This document shows positions 25,478-36,559 of a DNA stretch of 64,000 nt, piece by piece. The notes beneath the pieces are model-generated. The model worked only from the letters and a program-made list of their open reading frames with translations, did not search any database and was not told the origin of the DNA. Both the position numbers and the translations under genes were made by a program. This DNA comes from Sympetrum striolatum. Lineage: Eukaryota > Arthropoda > Insecta > Odonata > Libellulidae. The stretch covers positions 52,522,939-52,586,938 of the forward strand of contig OX388351.1 of NCBI GenBank assembly GCA_947579665.1, given 5' to 3'. Within the stretch, counting starts at the first letter, position 1, and each line of letters opens with the position of its first letter.

Positions 25478-25514
25478 CATAAGAAACCCAAGCTTTATGC
25501 TTGGGTTTCTTATG
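25478..25514. repeat. Perfect 16-bp hairpin
   Basis: The arms CATAAGAAACCCAAGC (25478-25493) and its exact reverse complement (25499-25514) are separated by five bases, TTTAT. It stands alone without flanking target duplications. It could be a minimal foldback remnant or a transcribed hairpin. Confidence 0.85.
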
Positions 25515-28380
25515 TATGTTATGTTAGGGTATTTTATGTTTCTGTGCGGCTTTTTTCTACTAAAATAATTCTAAAAAATCTCTCCGCTATGGCTATTGCA
25601 GTTATTATTTCTCTCTTTATATAACTATTGATGACAACCTCGCTGCCTAAACAGAAGAACTTGGGCTAGTTCAAGAGTTTCCATTCCCAGTTCCAGCTGG
25701 AATCATCTTCACTGCTTTATTAACAAGCCTTCAATTTTTTATTGCCAATTAAACATATTTTGCTCTTTTTGGATTTTCATTATTTTTCTCTTTGATTAAT
25801 GTGATATTTTTATATTTTCACTTGCATTAGTATATAATAGTATGCGAGCAAAATCTTCTTGTGCCTGTTGAAATAGAGTAATTCGGATCACTAATACCAT
25901 GTACCAGAGGTAGAGAAATTGCGGCCTCTAGAGGTTGAATACGGCTTCATCTTATTCTCTTAAATTAAGCTTAAGACGTTTATTATTTTGTTTCGCACTC
26001 ATTCATCAGAGAAAATTCAAAGAGAAAATAGAAAACATCCTTTAGCTTTTAAAGCAATTACATTGTTTTTTTAGACAACTGCGATGTCGGACTACAGGTG
26101 TCGTTGAATATTAGCAGATCCTTTACCAAGCATCTTTACAGATCCCAATGAAAATTCGCTTAGGCCTCCCCATGCTAGGTTGTTTGCTTCGTCCATGGTT
26201 GGGTTCATTAAAATTTTGGCTACGTACATTTGAAATGCGTCCCAATGGTAAGGCAATCCAGGGTCTTGATGAAGAAATGTTTCCCGACCTTACTCTACTT
26301 AATTATGGATGAAGGAATGTAGTGTAATATGGTTTCAGATATATTATTTATGGCTCTTACACATCTTTTAGGTTATAGTGCTAAAGAGGTTTTGAGCAAA
26401 GTGGAAGAGTAAATTACTCTCGGAAATGAATGTCATTATGCAATCTGCCACGAAAATTATCCGGTGAATAGAGAGAAGAAGCTTTAGTATTTTATAAATT
26501 ATCTTTCTACTTTTTGACGCAATGACAACATTAATGTAAACATTATTGTCTTTCTAAAACTCTAAATGTGCTATCTCTTTTTATAAATATCTTTCCACGA
26601 TGATTAATATCTTTTATACATGGAAAGTCTTTCACTACATTTATAAGGACGAATATTTCATAGCTTGTAGGGAAAATATTTCTTTTGTATTAAAAGACTT
26701 TCCCTGAATGTATAGACCATTATAGAACTTTTTATGATTAGAATGCATGATTTATAACGAATCCTGAAATATCCTAAGGGCTGAAAGGATGCATTGTACA
26801 GTTTGAATTGTTAACTGAATGTAACTATTCATAATCTAACCGCATGCCTTCGTGTAAATCAAACATGGACCACTTATGCCCTTCCTCACTGATCTACCGT
26901 TAGAAAATAATAGGGTTTATAAGGAGTAATTTGTATGAGTCTCTCAACAGTGATTTACTTAAGGATCTCTAAGATGATGATAGCTCTAATAGTATCACTA
27001 CTAATTAAGAAAGTTTACTTATTGAAAAATAACACAAACTTGGTCTAAACAAGCGTCCAGAAAGAAAAATGCATAAATGAAACAGTAAGATAAAGAACGC
27101 ATAAGAACACAGTCTTGGATCGCCTTCTATGATTATCAAATCGCATCCCTATGATGTTTATGCCTCGTGATTCAAAAATGCAATTAGAAACTTCTACGGC
27201 ATACATGCAAGCATTTTTGAAATCGTTCGTAAAAAAACAATTATTTTTAAAATTCTGCATTATTGAGCTCACCGGCTTTAGCTGCCGAATTGGCCGCCCC
27301 ACTGCTCATCCATTTGGAAGTCTTGACTTCGAATCCCGTCTTCGTCGAAGGTTTGACGGTTATCAGCTCGTGCCTTCTCATTCGGGCCATAATTTCCTAA
27401 TTGGTAGGCTCTGGAAGTGCAAGATATCCGAGCCAATGTCACCTAAGGCCCTTTGTGAGAAAAAACGTCGAGAAACTAGGTCAAAAATTCGCGTTCCAAC
27501 TAAGAATATTAACTGAAATTGAATTTCATTACCCGTTCAAAAATTAACGTTCAAGCAAGCACTAACAATATGAGAGGGTAAAATTTGAAATTTTGGGAGC
27601 CAAATCTTTTAAAAATGTTTGCTAAAATATTGAAAAGGTTTTACTAGACACCTTGAAATGAATATCCTCTGATTTCAAATAGAAATAATTAGACATTTTC
27701 ACATAGACAAGTAACTTAATATAACACGCGCGAATAATAAACGAATCTTGCACTCATTCACTATTAACCGGAGTGATTAATTTCTATTAATATTCACTTA
27801 TCGCTCCCGACCAAATCAAGGTCGAATATTTCTTCGTCCACATGGAGCGAGAACGGCTGTTAAAATTTGCACTCGAAATCTCTTCGACAAATAGCAGAGA
27901 AAAAGATAGGGTAATCATCTCCAGTTTAAAATGGAGAGAACATAAATACCGAGGGGGTAAAATTGATGGGAATTGAAATAATTATAAGGGAGAGCAAGAA
28001 AGAGCTACTTGAATAAGTTAGATAAGGTATGGAAGAAAATGTATGTATGATCTGAAGAGTTAACTGCAATTGTTAAAAAAAGATATTAGGATGACTTATA
28101 ATCAAAAGAAATTTCCAATTAGTAGAATAATAGAGAGTAAAGATATTGCTAGTTAATTAGCTAGTTTATCCTGAGAGTAAATAGACTGAAAACAATGAAT
28201 TTCAAAGCAAAAGATTCCCAAATTCCCAATTTACCGTTACAATTGAAAACTCATATGAGAAGACACTCAAAGCCTTATGGGTTGGTCTTTCCAATCCCAC
28301 GAACTATTCCCGGTGTTAGCCAAAGAAGATGAGATGACCTCAAATTTCCACGAAGGCCCATGAATCCCCAATGCTTCAAA
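25515..28380. other. Non-coding stretch with one doubtful RT tail
   Basis: AT-rich. On the minus strand at about 26150-26260 a stop-free stretch contains GRPKRIFIGICKDAW, which resembles the GRPR-type C-terminal tail of some non-LTR retrotransposon proteins; alone it is weak. Around 27260-27440 a patch of higher G+C has a B-box-like TTCGAATCCC but no other tRNA feature. No gene is supported. Confidence 0.4.
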
Positions 28381-28399
28381 GACCAATGGCGGGCATGAT

Positions 28400-29230
28400 C
28401 AAGTGAAAATGGTATCGAAAACCAACGCTGAGTACGTACCTTATCCTGTCAAACTCCTCGCGGACGACGTCTTCGGCAGCCGCACTTCCTTTCCCTCTCC
28501 CTCCGATCGAATCACTTCGGACGGTTCGAACGCATCCAAAGGGTCCTTGGTTCACGTACCGGCGAAGATCTCCGTCACTCACATTTCGCCCGACAACCAT
28601 TCCTCAGTCACGCGGAAAATTCTCTGCCGACCCCTTCCCAGTGGCGCGCAACCCCGCACCGATTTGGCGACCAAGTTTATCACGTCAATGGAATCAACCT
28701 TTCGATCTCTGCCGGGATTGCTTGGCGCGAAACACGAACCATCCCACGCCCCTTCCTGCGGTACCACGGAAAAAGAGAAGGGAAAAGTGGTAACTTTCTG
28801 GGAATGCGGCGGGACGGCCTCCAGGGAGCGCGTGGGGTTCGAAAAAATACCCCGAACACCTCAGCTGCTCGTTGTAATGAAAGAATCCGTAAATACACGT
28901 TCTCTTCACGCAAGGATGGCCCGTTTTTCCCACCCCCACGCGCTCGTGGTTGCGGAGGGAAGGATGCTGGCGAGAGATGGCGGGGCGATCGCGGAGGCCA
29001 TCATCGGAGAGCACCCTCCAACCACGTCGCTCTCCCCTCTTCCATCCTCCGAAGAGTCGTTTAGTGCGGCCCACGAGATCCTTTTGAATTAGATACACGC
29101 CGCGGTTTCTACGTTTCCTCCCTCCACTTGAAACACCCCTATTACACTTATCGTCCGTTACTCTTTCTGTCCCGCTTCCTTCGGCCCCTCTTGCGCTGTC
29201 CCCAGCGGTCGCGCTGTTGTCGGACACCGC
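28400..29230. other. GC-rich, CpG-rich island open on both strands
   Basis: An abrupt block of high G+C and many CpGs in otherwise AT-rich DNA. It is open for 229 codons on the plus strand (28403-29092) and for 177 codons on the minus strand (29227-28694). Neither product shows a domain, signal peptide or motif I recognise; both are rich in Ser, Arg, Pro and Gly, as expected of translated GC-rich non-coding DNA. The most economical reading is a promoter/CpG island or first exon of an unseen gene. A real coding exon on either strand cannot be excluded. Confidence 0.4.
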
Positions 29231-32200
29231 CTATTATAATGTATAGCTAAAATGGGGTTGGAATGTAGGTTCAGCACGACTTCCCGGGTGAAGTCTGTAA
29301 AGACCGCGAATTGCTTCCTTAAAAACAATACTTATTTTCACCAGAATCCCTTTCAGCCAATCGAAAAAAATCATGACTTATCCTTATTGTATTCACTGCT
29401 TAATTCCCTTTCTGACTGCCCTCTATCTTTTAACCCTTCCAGACACGTGTCCAATATATTGGAAACCACTTTCAGTGCTTATTATATGTTATCTATATGA
29501 ATTTAACATTTATTTTTGCATTCTTTTATGGTTTTGCTTCTTTTATTTTAATATTATGCCAATCCTATATCAAAGGAGTCTCATAATAAGATTTTATAGC
29601 TTATTGAATCGCGGAATGTCATGAGTTTTTTAAAAAGAATTTCGGAGGCTAATTTATGTTTCCATTTTTACTCTTATTATAACAATTCTTTATATATATC
29701 ATTGAACATATGTTGTTTTAGTCTTCTATATGTGTTATTTAATATCAAACATAGTTTTAATTCATAACTTTATCTTTAGTGGCAGTTTAAAATAGGTGTT
29801 CAAAGTATTGGACATCTCATAAATTGTAAACTAAATTATAAATTTCAAAGTTTGTTGGTGAAATAAGTATGAATTTATCTAAAAAGACAAATAAATTCGA
29901 AAATTATTTTTTTCTTCTCGGATCAAAAATCTGGTCTGATGGGTCAATTGACATCTTAATTATCGAGTTCCTAACCTGAAATATCTGCTTCATTATTCTA
30001 AATCATGGCTTTGACTCATCAAGTGATCCCTTTTCTTTCGTCTTCCCTCTTTTCTGAATTCAATCCACCTTCTATCAATCCCTTTTCTCTCATAAGAGGC
30101 ATTTATAAAATTAAGTTTTACTTAAGAGATCCTTGTAAATGTAGCCCCTATTTAAAATATTTGAAAATTTTCGGTTTCTTACTCCTATTTTTATTATTGT
30201 GTTGATTAAATGATCACTATAAATTGGTATTTTCAGCTATATGTGATAAAGAAATAATTTCAAATGGGTACAAGAACTGGTGGCAGTGGGTACAGAAATA
30301 CAGTAGATTTCTACTGTCACAATGAGATGCATGTTAAAAAGCAATAGTAATGAACCATAAAAAGAAAATATATAAGAGTTACATAAAAACAACACTAAGA
30401 AAGCACCTCAAATATTATCTCAGAAAAGGTTAATGAATGGCATGAAGAAAATGAAATAAACCCAAGACGCAATATATTTGGAAGGACTTAAATCTTCTCC
30501 TCGGTAAATTGCTGCTGTCCCTTCCCGTTCTTGAGATAAAAGAATTTTCTCCCAAATATATTTTTCTTTCTTTTAAGTATGGATACACCTTGCAGGGATG
30601 GTCATTTTCCTAAAAAATGTTGTTTGAGAGAGTAGTGCAATAGTAAATAATTCATGAACATGATTTTGGATATAAATAGTGATAGTGAGTTCCTAGAGAA
30701 GAATATAGTGGGGTTCCAAAAAGTTATGTATGACAACTATATTCCTCATGTCTTTATAAATAAGTTCGCTGCAGCTTATAACTTTCATTATTCCAAGAAT
30801 TTGATACTTAAGGTTATTATGTAGTGCGAAAAAGGAATTTTAATGCAATAATCTCTAATAAAACCGTATTATAATCGGTAGCTAAACCTTCGATGTTATT
30901 TAAAATGTTGACAATCGTACCAGATTAAGTGAGCTTCAAATCTTTAAATTATGTCTAATTACAACTCACTCCATGCCACTAAAATTCTTTAACTGAATCT
31001 AAAATTTAATATGTATAATTATTTACAATAAAATAAAACAAATGTGTTATTTTATTATATATTTGTAATGTTAGTCCAGCAGAACTCAGGTTTTCTTTTT
31101 GAGTTCATATTTCAGATTTTTAGGGTATATAATATTAAAAAATACTTGCATACTTATTATTATTAACTTCTGTCAACTTTTTTTCATCCGTGCTACAGGG
31201 AAGCAGAATAAACTCGAAATTGGAATGACCTGAAATGCAAAGTTTTAATGCTGGATAGAAATCCCAACGTCTTTGTGGATAATAATTGATTTGGTTAATA
31301 TACATGCAGCCTATTCATTTAGCCGAGACCTTATAAAATAGCATATATTTTCTAGAGCCGAGATATAATTTATATAATAGCACATATTTTCTAGTTGCTG
31401 CAACGTTTAGTATTTTTAGGAATGGGCATAACATTTCTGTCATTTAAACGATATGTGATTAAAAAGAAGAATTCAATGTGAGTTACAACTAACGAATTGA
31501 TCGAGCTGGCTTATATTCAAAATATTTGCTCTTGGAAGACCGAACCAATTAAGCAATCGTAGAAATTGCTCCACCATAGTTGGTTGATACCTTTCGTAAA
31601 AGTGTAAAAAGCGAATTAATTCGGGAATTCAGATAAAATAAATATTGCATTGGGAACGAATGCTATTTTAACTGGAGCAAAACGTAATGGTTTCACCATT
31701 AGCCATCCTTGCTTGGGTTTATAAAATTCTACGAGAAGAGTAAAATGGTGAAAATTAAGGTTATCCCTCGCTTTCATTAGTTCGTATCAGGGCCTCAACT
31801 TATCTGAATCCGGACCCTCTTCCTCTATCGAATCACCAGGTCATTCCTCTCCATTTTTTATCACTTCCAAATTGTTTTTCTCTCTTTAAACGGGCAATTT
31901 CTTTATCCTTGTCCTTTTCTATCCTATTTCTGGTGACATTTGGCACTCTTCCACGTCTTAACCATTTGTTTATGCATATTTTGCCTCTTCCTCGATCCTC
32001 TCTTTCCTCGATTGTAGTTCGTTTCTCCTTCCTTATGAGATGCTTTCTCTTAAGACTCTTTTATAGTTTTCCCTTTATTCACGGTGAACTTTCATTACTC
32101 TGTAATTTCCTCAATACATAATCCTCTCTCTTTCCTTTGTGTTTACTTCTTGCTATCGAATAATATTTTGGTCCTTTTTTTACTTTACGTTTTAAAGTAT

Positions 32201-32540
32201 AATTCTTTATACTTCCTTTAGACATTCTTTCTCACTGTTTTGCCGAAATTTTCCTTTAATCTCTATTGCCTTTAATATTACTTTAATTTATTCAGTTCCT
32301 TCGATTTCATATCAATGAGTGCTTTTATGTACATGTAATTAAAATATTTAATCATTATAATATGTATTATTATTATTATTTTAAATTTTTATTATTTTAA
32401 TTTTGTAACAAGTAGATGAAATCCAGATGAAAATAAAAATGGGACTTAAATATATTTATGAATAGAACTGAAGGATAAGCTAAACTAAATTTGGCTTCGC
32501 TATCCAATCCATGCCTCTACTACCACTTCTTGTTGAAAGG
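29230..32540. other. Non-coding stretch, no gene recognised
   Basis: Very AT-rich, with only short hydrophobic or chance frames. A small tandem duplication containing TATTTTCTAG occurs at about 31340-31395. No exon, RNA gene or terminal repeat was seen. Confidence 0.5.
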
Positions 32541-32544
32541 TTTA

Positions 32545-32840
32545 TTTTGCATAATGTTTTTGATGAGTATAAAGATTTATGATCCTTTCATTTACTTTTG
32601 CCTCGTTACTTTTACTCAGACTTTTTCATAGCTGTGATAGCATGGAAGCTGCTAAGGTAGGAGTAATAATGAATTATGGCCATTATTTGGTCACCTTTTA
32701 GTGAACTCGAAGAGTTACTAATTGTGTTATTATACATCATTGTAGCTCTTTGAGAAAAACAGTGGAAAATTACCTCACTCCTCACTATGCTAACAAGTCT
32801 TATTCCCTCCTCAAAGCTTTAATTAGCCAATGTCGGGTTA
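32545..32840 (+). repeat. Dispersed repeat family R1, copy B
   Basis: It shares TTTCATTTACTTTTG and CATAGCTGTGAT with copy A, then diverged sequence, then the pyrimidine-rich end (TTACCTCACTCCTCACTATG, then TTAGCCAATGT). The short frame at 32750-32956 lies partly in this repeat and is not a gene. Confidence 0.55.
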
Positions 32841-33239
32841 AAGAAAGAAACTTTGGAACTCGGCTGTTAAAGAATAAGAGATCTAAAATCTCCAATAGCC
32901 GTCTTAATAAGAGAATTGGAGTAGCAATCTTCAAACTTGAAGCTGGCTATTACTAGCCGCTATAACCTCTTTGTGTGAAATAGTAAAATTTTCTTTTTTG
33001 TTTTATAAAACCTGTTTCATTTAACACTCCTTTCGATTATGTCGGATTTCCACTATATTTCGGCCTTCTCTGTAAATTTTCTCCAAGTCAATGTTGAGAT
33101 TGAGATAGTGACTCAATAGGATTTCGGGTCGCTAATTTTACTTATGGATCCGCGTTAGTTCAGCCTCTTTCTAAAAGAATGAATTCTTATTGACACACTG
33201 GATAAGGTTGAAAACACATTTAGCTTCTCGTTCACCTAC

Positions 33240-33730
33240 CTCATCTTCTCTGCGCTTGTCTTCATATTTCCTCTATTTTTGTCCTCTCTTTTCTTAACCG
33301 AATCCACACTTTTCACCCCCAAATGGTTTTGTTTACTCCTATCTTCTTCGCATTCTCCCCCCTTTGGCCTATTTCCCTCTTGTTTATTTCCGCCTCTTTT
33401 GCCTCCCTTGTTCTGCTCTCTATTTTCGTGGTTGCTTTATGCCTCTTTCTCAATTTGCCTTCTTTGAAATTTTCTCTCCCCCTCTCATCTTCCCATATTT
33501 CCATTTCGTTTACTATTCCACCCCCGATCGACCTAAATCGACTCTTCCTGTTTTGTTATTTATGTATCTTCCTTTATTTCTCCTAATCACAATCCTCTAT
33601 TGTATTCCCATCCTCTTTTCCTTGTTTTTCCGTACATTTCTCTTCTTTTGTATTTCAGATATTTTTGTTTCCTGTTCTTTCTATCTTCCATATCCTTTGT
33701 ATACCTTGCTCTTTCAGTGTAGGTTTTGAA
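33240..33730. other. Pyrimidine-rich tract
   Basis: The plus strand is a long run of C and T, so several overlapping Leu/Phe/Ser-rich frames stay open here. They look like hydrophobic proteins but reflect composition only. No exon signal bounds them. Confidence 0.6.
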
Positions 33731-33833
33731 ATTTTCATATTTCTACTTCTTTTCTCTATTGGTTTCCGGTTATCCTAAACCATTCCACATCAATCAACAG
33801 CTTGGGCCGTGACTTCATGCTATGGATCCGTCA

Positions 33834-34097
33834 GGAATAAAAGTGAACGCTATATTTTACAGTACCACATAAATCTTTTTATTGCAATACAATCATAGTT
33901 TCGACTCATTGAGTCGTCCTCAAGTAAATACAGACAATTTTGTTTGTATTTACCTGTGGATTTTATTGCTTGTTTGTATTTGCGTGAGGATGACTCCATG
34001 AGTCGAAACCATTCCAATAAAAAAATTCTGTGGTATTGTTCACTTTGGTGAAATATGGTGTTCACTATTGTTTCAATTTGGTGTTCACTTTTATTCC
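33834..34097. mobile_element. 264-bp inverted-repeat element with internal stem-loop motifs
   Basis: The outer arms GGAATAAAAGTGAAC (33834-33848) and its exact complement (34083-34097) bound the element. Inside, a second pair of arms (about 33861-33930 and 33977-34042) is an imperfect inverted repeat that includes TTTCGACTCATTGAGTC on the left and its near complement on the right. The right arm has three spaced copies of GTTCACT that the left arm lacks. There is no coding capacity. No clear target duplication was found, so the class (DNA foldback or Penelope-type fragment) is open. Confidence 0.7.
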
Positions 34098-34369
34098 ATA
34101 TCAATTTCTATTGAAACCAGGAGTATATAAGCAAAGTAATGTATACAATTATGTGTGAATATTTATTGCCAATATAAAATGATTGTGTTGAAAGGTTTCA
34201 AATGAAATTCTGCTGTGATTTTGATTATATGTCATTCTTCATTCATTTTCTTGTTTTATTAAGCATTTCCATCATTTGAAGTCTTTTTCTTTTCGTTTTT
34301 ATTTTAGTTTATCCTTGTCATTTTCTACATCCATAAAATGACTTTTTATATAGCATACATGCATGTGCG

Positions 34370-34660
34370 TCAGTCGAGCTTTTAAGCACGTTTTTTATGC
34401 TGAAAAAGTCCCCCTCGGCTTTGGGTAAGGGCCCTGGACCTTATTAAATTAACATATAAATTGTAAAATTGATTAATTGAATAAAAATTCAAAAACATTC
34501 AACGTTCTGATGCCTCTATTGCTATAATTTTATTGGAATCCATTTCTATTTTGAAATTAACCAGTGCCTGCTGTATTTCCATTCTAGGCCTACTCACGAG
34601 TCAATTAGTTTCCCCCGTTTTTGTGATAAAATAAGGTCTATAGGATTATATTTGTATGAA
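34370..34660 (+). repeat. ATAAGCCGAG repeat family, copy 1
   Basis: It begins in GAGCTTTTAAGCACG-TTTT and AAAAAGTCCCCCTCGGCT and ends in CTAGGCCTACTCACGAGTCAATTAG, then TTTTTGTGATAAAATAAGG. The same blocks occur in the same order at 42630-42830 and inverted at 59770-60335. It is non-coding. Related 'gccgag / data-type GGTAAAATTAGG' ends occur widely in animal repeats; the superfamily is not resolved here. Confidence 0.6.
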
Positions 34661-35111
34661 TGTATGCGGTGTTCATCTTTTCTCTATAAAATATTTACAA
34701 TCACATTCTTTGTCTGTAGTGTTTATCTTTTTTCATTTAGTGTCCCAAACACCTTTTACAGATTTTCACTTTCTTTCCGCAGTTTATCTTCAATGTATAA
34801 ATTTATGAAGTGGGACCACCCACTTGATGATCCCATTTGTTTTCTGCTTCTTCTGACCGTCATCGTCTTTTCGTCTCTCGCACACCTGTCCGTCTACCTA
34901 TCAGCCTCGTTTCATTCTTCTCCACGATCTCATTTTCTCTTCCTCTTCTCCGGTTTTATCCTTTTTTGTATATGTTCTTCTCTGTCTCCCTTTTGACACT
35001 CATTAGATTTTCCTAAATTCAGTTGAGAAAATGCCAGTCGTGTTTTGGCGTGAGATTTTTCTCCGCGGATAAAGTTTTCTGTGAAAAATGTGGCAATCTC
35101 AGATACTTCTA

Positions 35112-35285
35112 CCTTTTAATTATTTATTTATAATTAATTGTAATTTGGTCATATGCCAAGTGGCAATGGTCAAGGAGGATGTAGCGAAATAATAGTATAA
35201 TCTGTCCGACATTCGCCCAAGGACAGGAGGGACGGTATACGCCTTAACAAAAAGTGTACCTACATACAAGTATACAAAAATCTCC
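35112..35285 (-). repeat. Repeat end with TTTA tail, relative of the 41.2-kb copy
   Basis: On the minus strand it contains CCCTCCTGTCCTTGGGCGAAT and finishes in a run rich in TAAAT. The element at 41152-41345 has CCCTCCCGTCTTTGGGC and a similar AAAT tail in the same orientation. This looks like the 3' end of a LINE or SINE; the similarity is short. Confidence 0.4.
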
Positions 35286-35879
35286 ATGAAACACTGTTAC
35301 AATTTTTTTAAATAATTCATACATACAAAAAATATTGGACCTACATTTCAATACCTGGAAAATGCAATCCTATACCATAAATTATAAAAGTGATTTAAAA
35401 GAAAGGTCTTATACAGAAACAATTTAAATTTAAAAATATTATCGAAATGAGGCTGCGAAAGAAGTCTAATTTAAACTGACTATCGGAAACTCTTTCGTAA
35501 AAGCTGATATTCATTGGGCAGAATTTAAAAGAATAGTGGATGTTAATATATACTCGTATGTGTCTATTTGCTTCATAAACTGTTAATTAAGATTGTCTCC
35601 AAATATAATAATATATTTAGTAGTATGTGGTAAAACACCATAATAATATAAAACTTTAAAGATAGGCTTTAGTATTTTCACAAAAATTTATGACGTTTAA
35701 TGTTGATAAGATAATTAACAGGCAACAAGCGTAGCTACTAATACTCTCAACTGCTTACGTAACAGGCAGGATGATACTTAAAGGCTTGTATTTGTAAACC
35801 GCAATTTTTGTAGCGTGATTTACGACCTGTTGATTTCTCCTCCAACCGCCCATTAGTTTATCCGACCCCATCCATGTAG

Positions 35880-36557
35880 GCCGGTTAATCGAGTCCACTG
35901 TGCATTTCACGCCGTCATTTCTAAGCACTTTTCTCCCCTCTTCCCAGTTATCCTATTTTCTCTTTCTCTATTTCGCTCCAATCTATTCCTCGCCTGCCTC
36001 CCCCACCTCAAGCCCTCCCACACTCAACTCCCTCTTCCCCCTCTTAATGGGAGTAGTCGCGAACCCAGGGGGCGAAGGGTCGTTGTGGTGGGGGGGCAAT
36101 AGGTGGGATGGGAAGGCCCCAAGGCGGGGAGGAGCCGTGCCTTCCCTCAGTGCAAAGGGTTCCATCCACCCTTTCGGTTCACCCAACACTTCTCTCCCAT
36201 CCATTTTAAACGGAAAAGGAAACGGAAACTTGTTTTCATCTTTCCCACTTCTCTCCCTTCTCCCACCTTTCTCTCTGTTCGAAGCGAAGGGTCAGTCAGA
36301 TAAGGAATTTGATAACCTCGTGAGTGTGGGAGAGGGTGCAACGAAGAGCAGTCGACGGGTTGTTTTGTTGTGAGAAGGACCGATCGGAGTGTTGGAGATA
36401 CTGTTACCGCCTCTAGAGGGGGATTCGACCGGGTTTGCCTTCTTCCGGAGTGATCCGTGGATTATTCGTGCGCTGTGAGAGTGGGGAAGGTGTTTCGTTA
36501 AGTTAGGAGTGCAAAAACTGGGTGTCCATCGACCTGACTGGGATCGACGAAAAACTA
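35880..36557 (+). promoter_or_regulatory. GC-rich island with splice-donor candidate: possible promoter and untranslated exon
   Basis: A pyrimidine-rich lead-in is followed from about 36050 by GC-rich sequence with several CpGs, and from about 36300 by a purine-rich part that ends at a fair donor (ACTAG|GTAACT, GT near 36559). It lies on the same strand as, and about 13.5 kb before, the Na+/K+-ATPase beta exon, which itself begins with a splice acceptor before its ATG and so needs an upstream untranslated exon. The composition and the donor are seen; the link to that gene is inference. The 157-codon frame at 35900-36373 is low-complexity Ser/Pro/Gly sequence and is not recognised. Confidence 0.3.
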
Positions 36558-36559
36558 GG

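Noticed and set aside
27301..27345. B-box-like GACTTCGAATCCC
   Set aside because: No A box at the right distance, no tRNA fold and no tail; one short match is not enough for a SINE call.
33279..33729. Several overlapping Leu/Phe/Ser-rich frames that look like membrane proteins
   Set aside because: They arise from a pyrimidine-rich tract: all three frames stay open together, and there are no exon signals.
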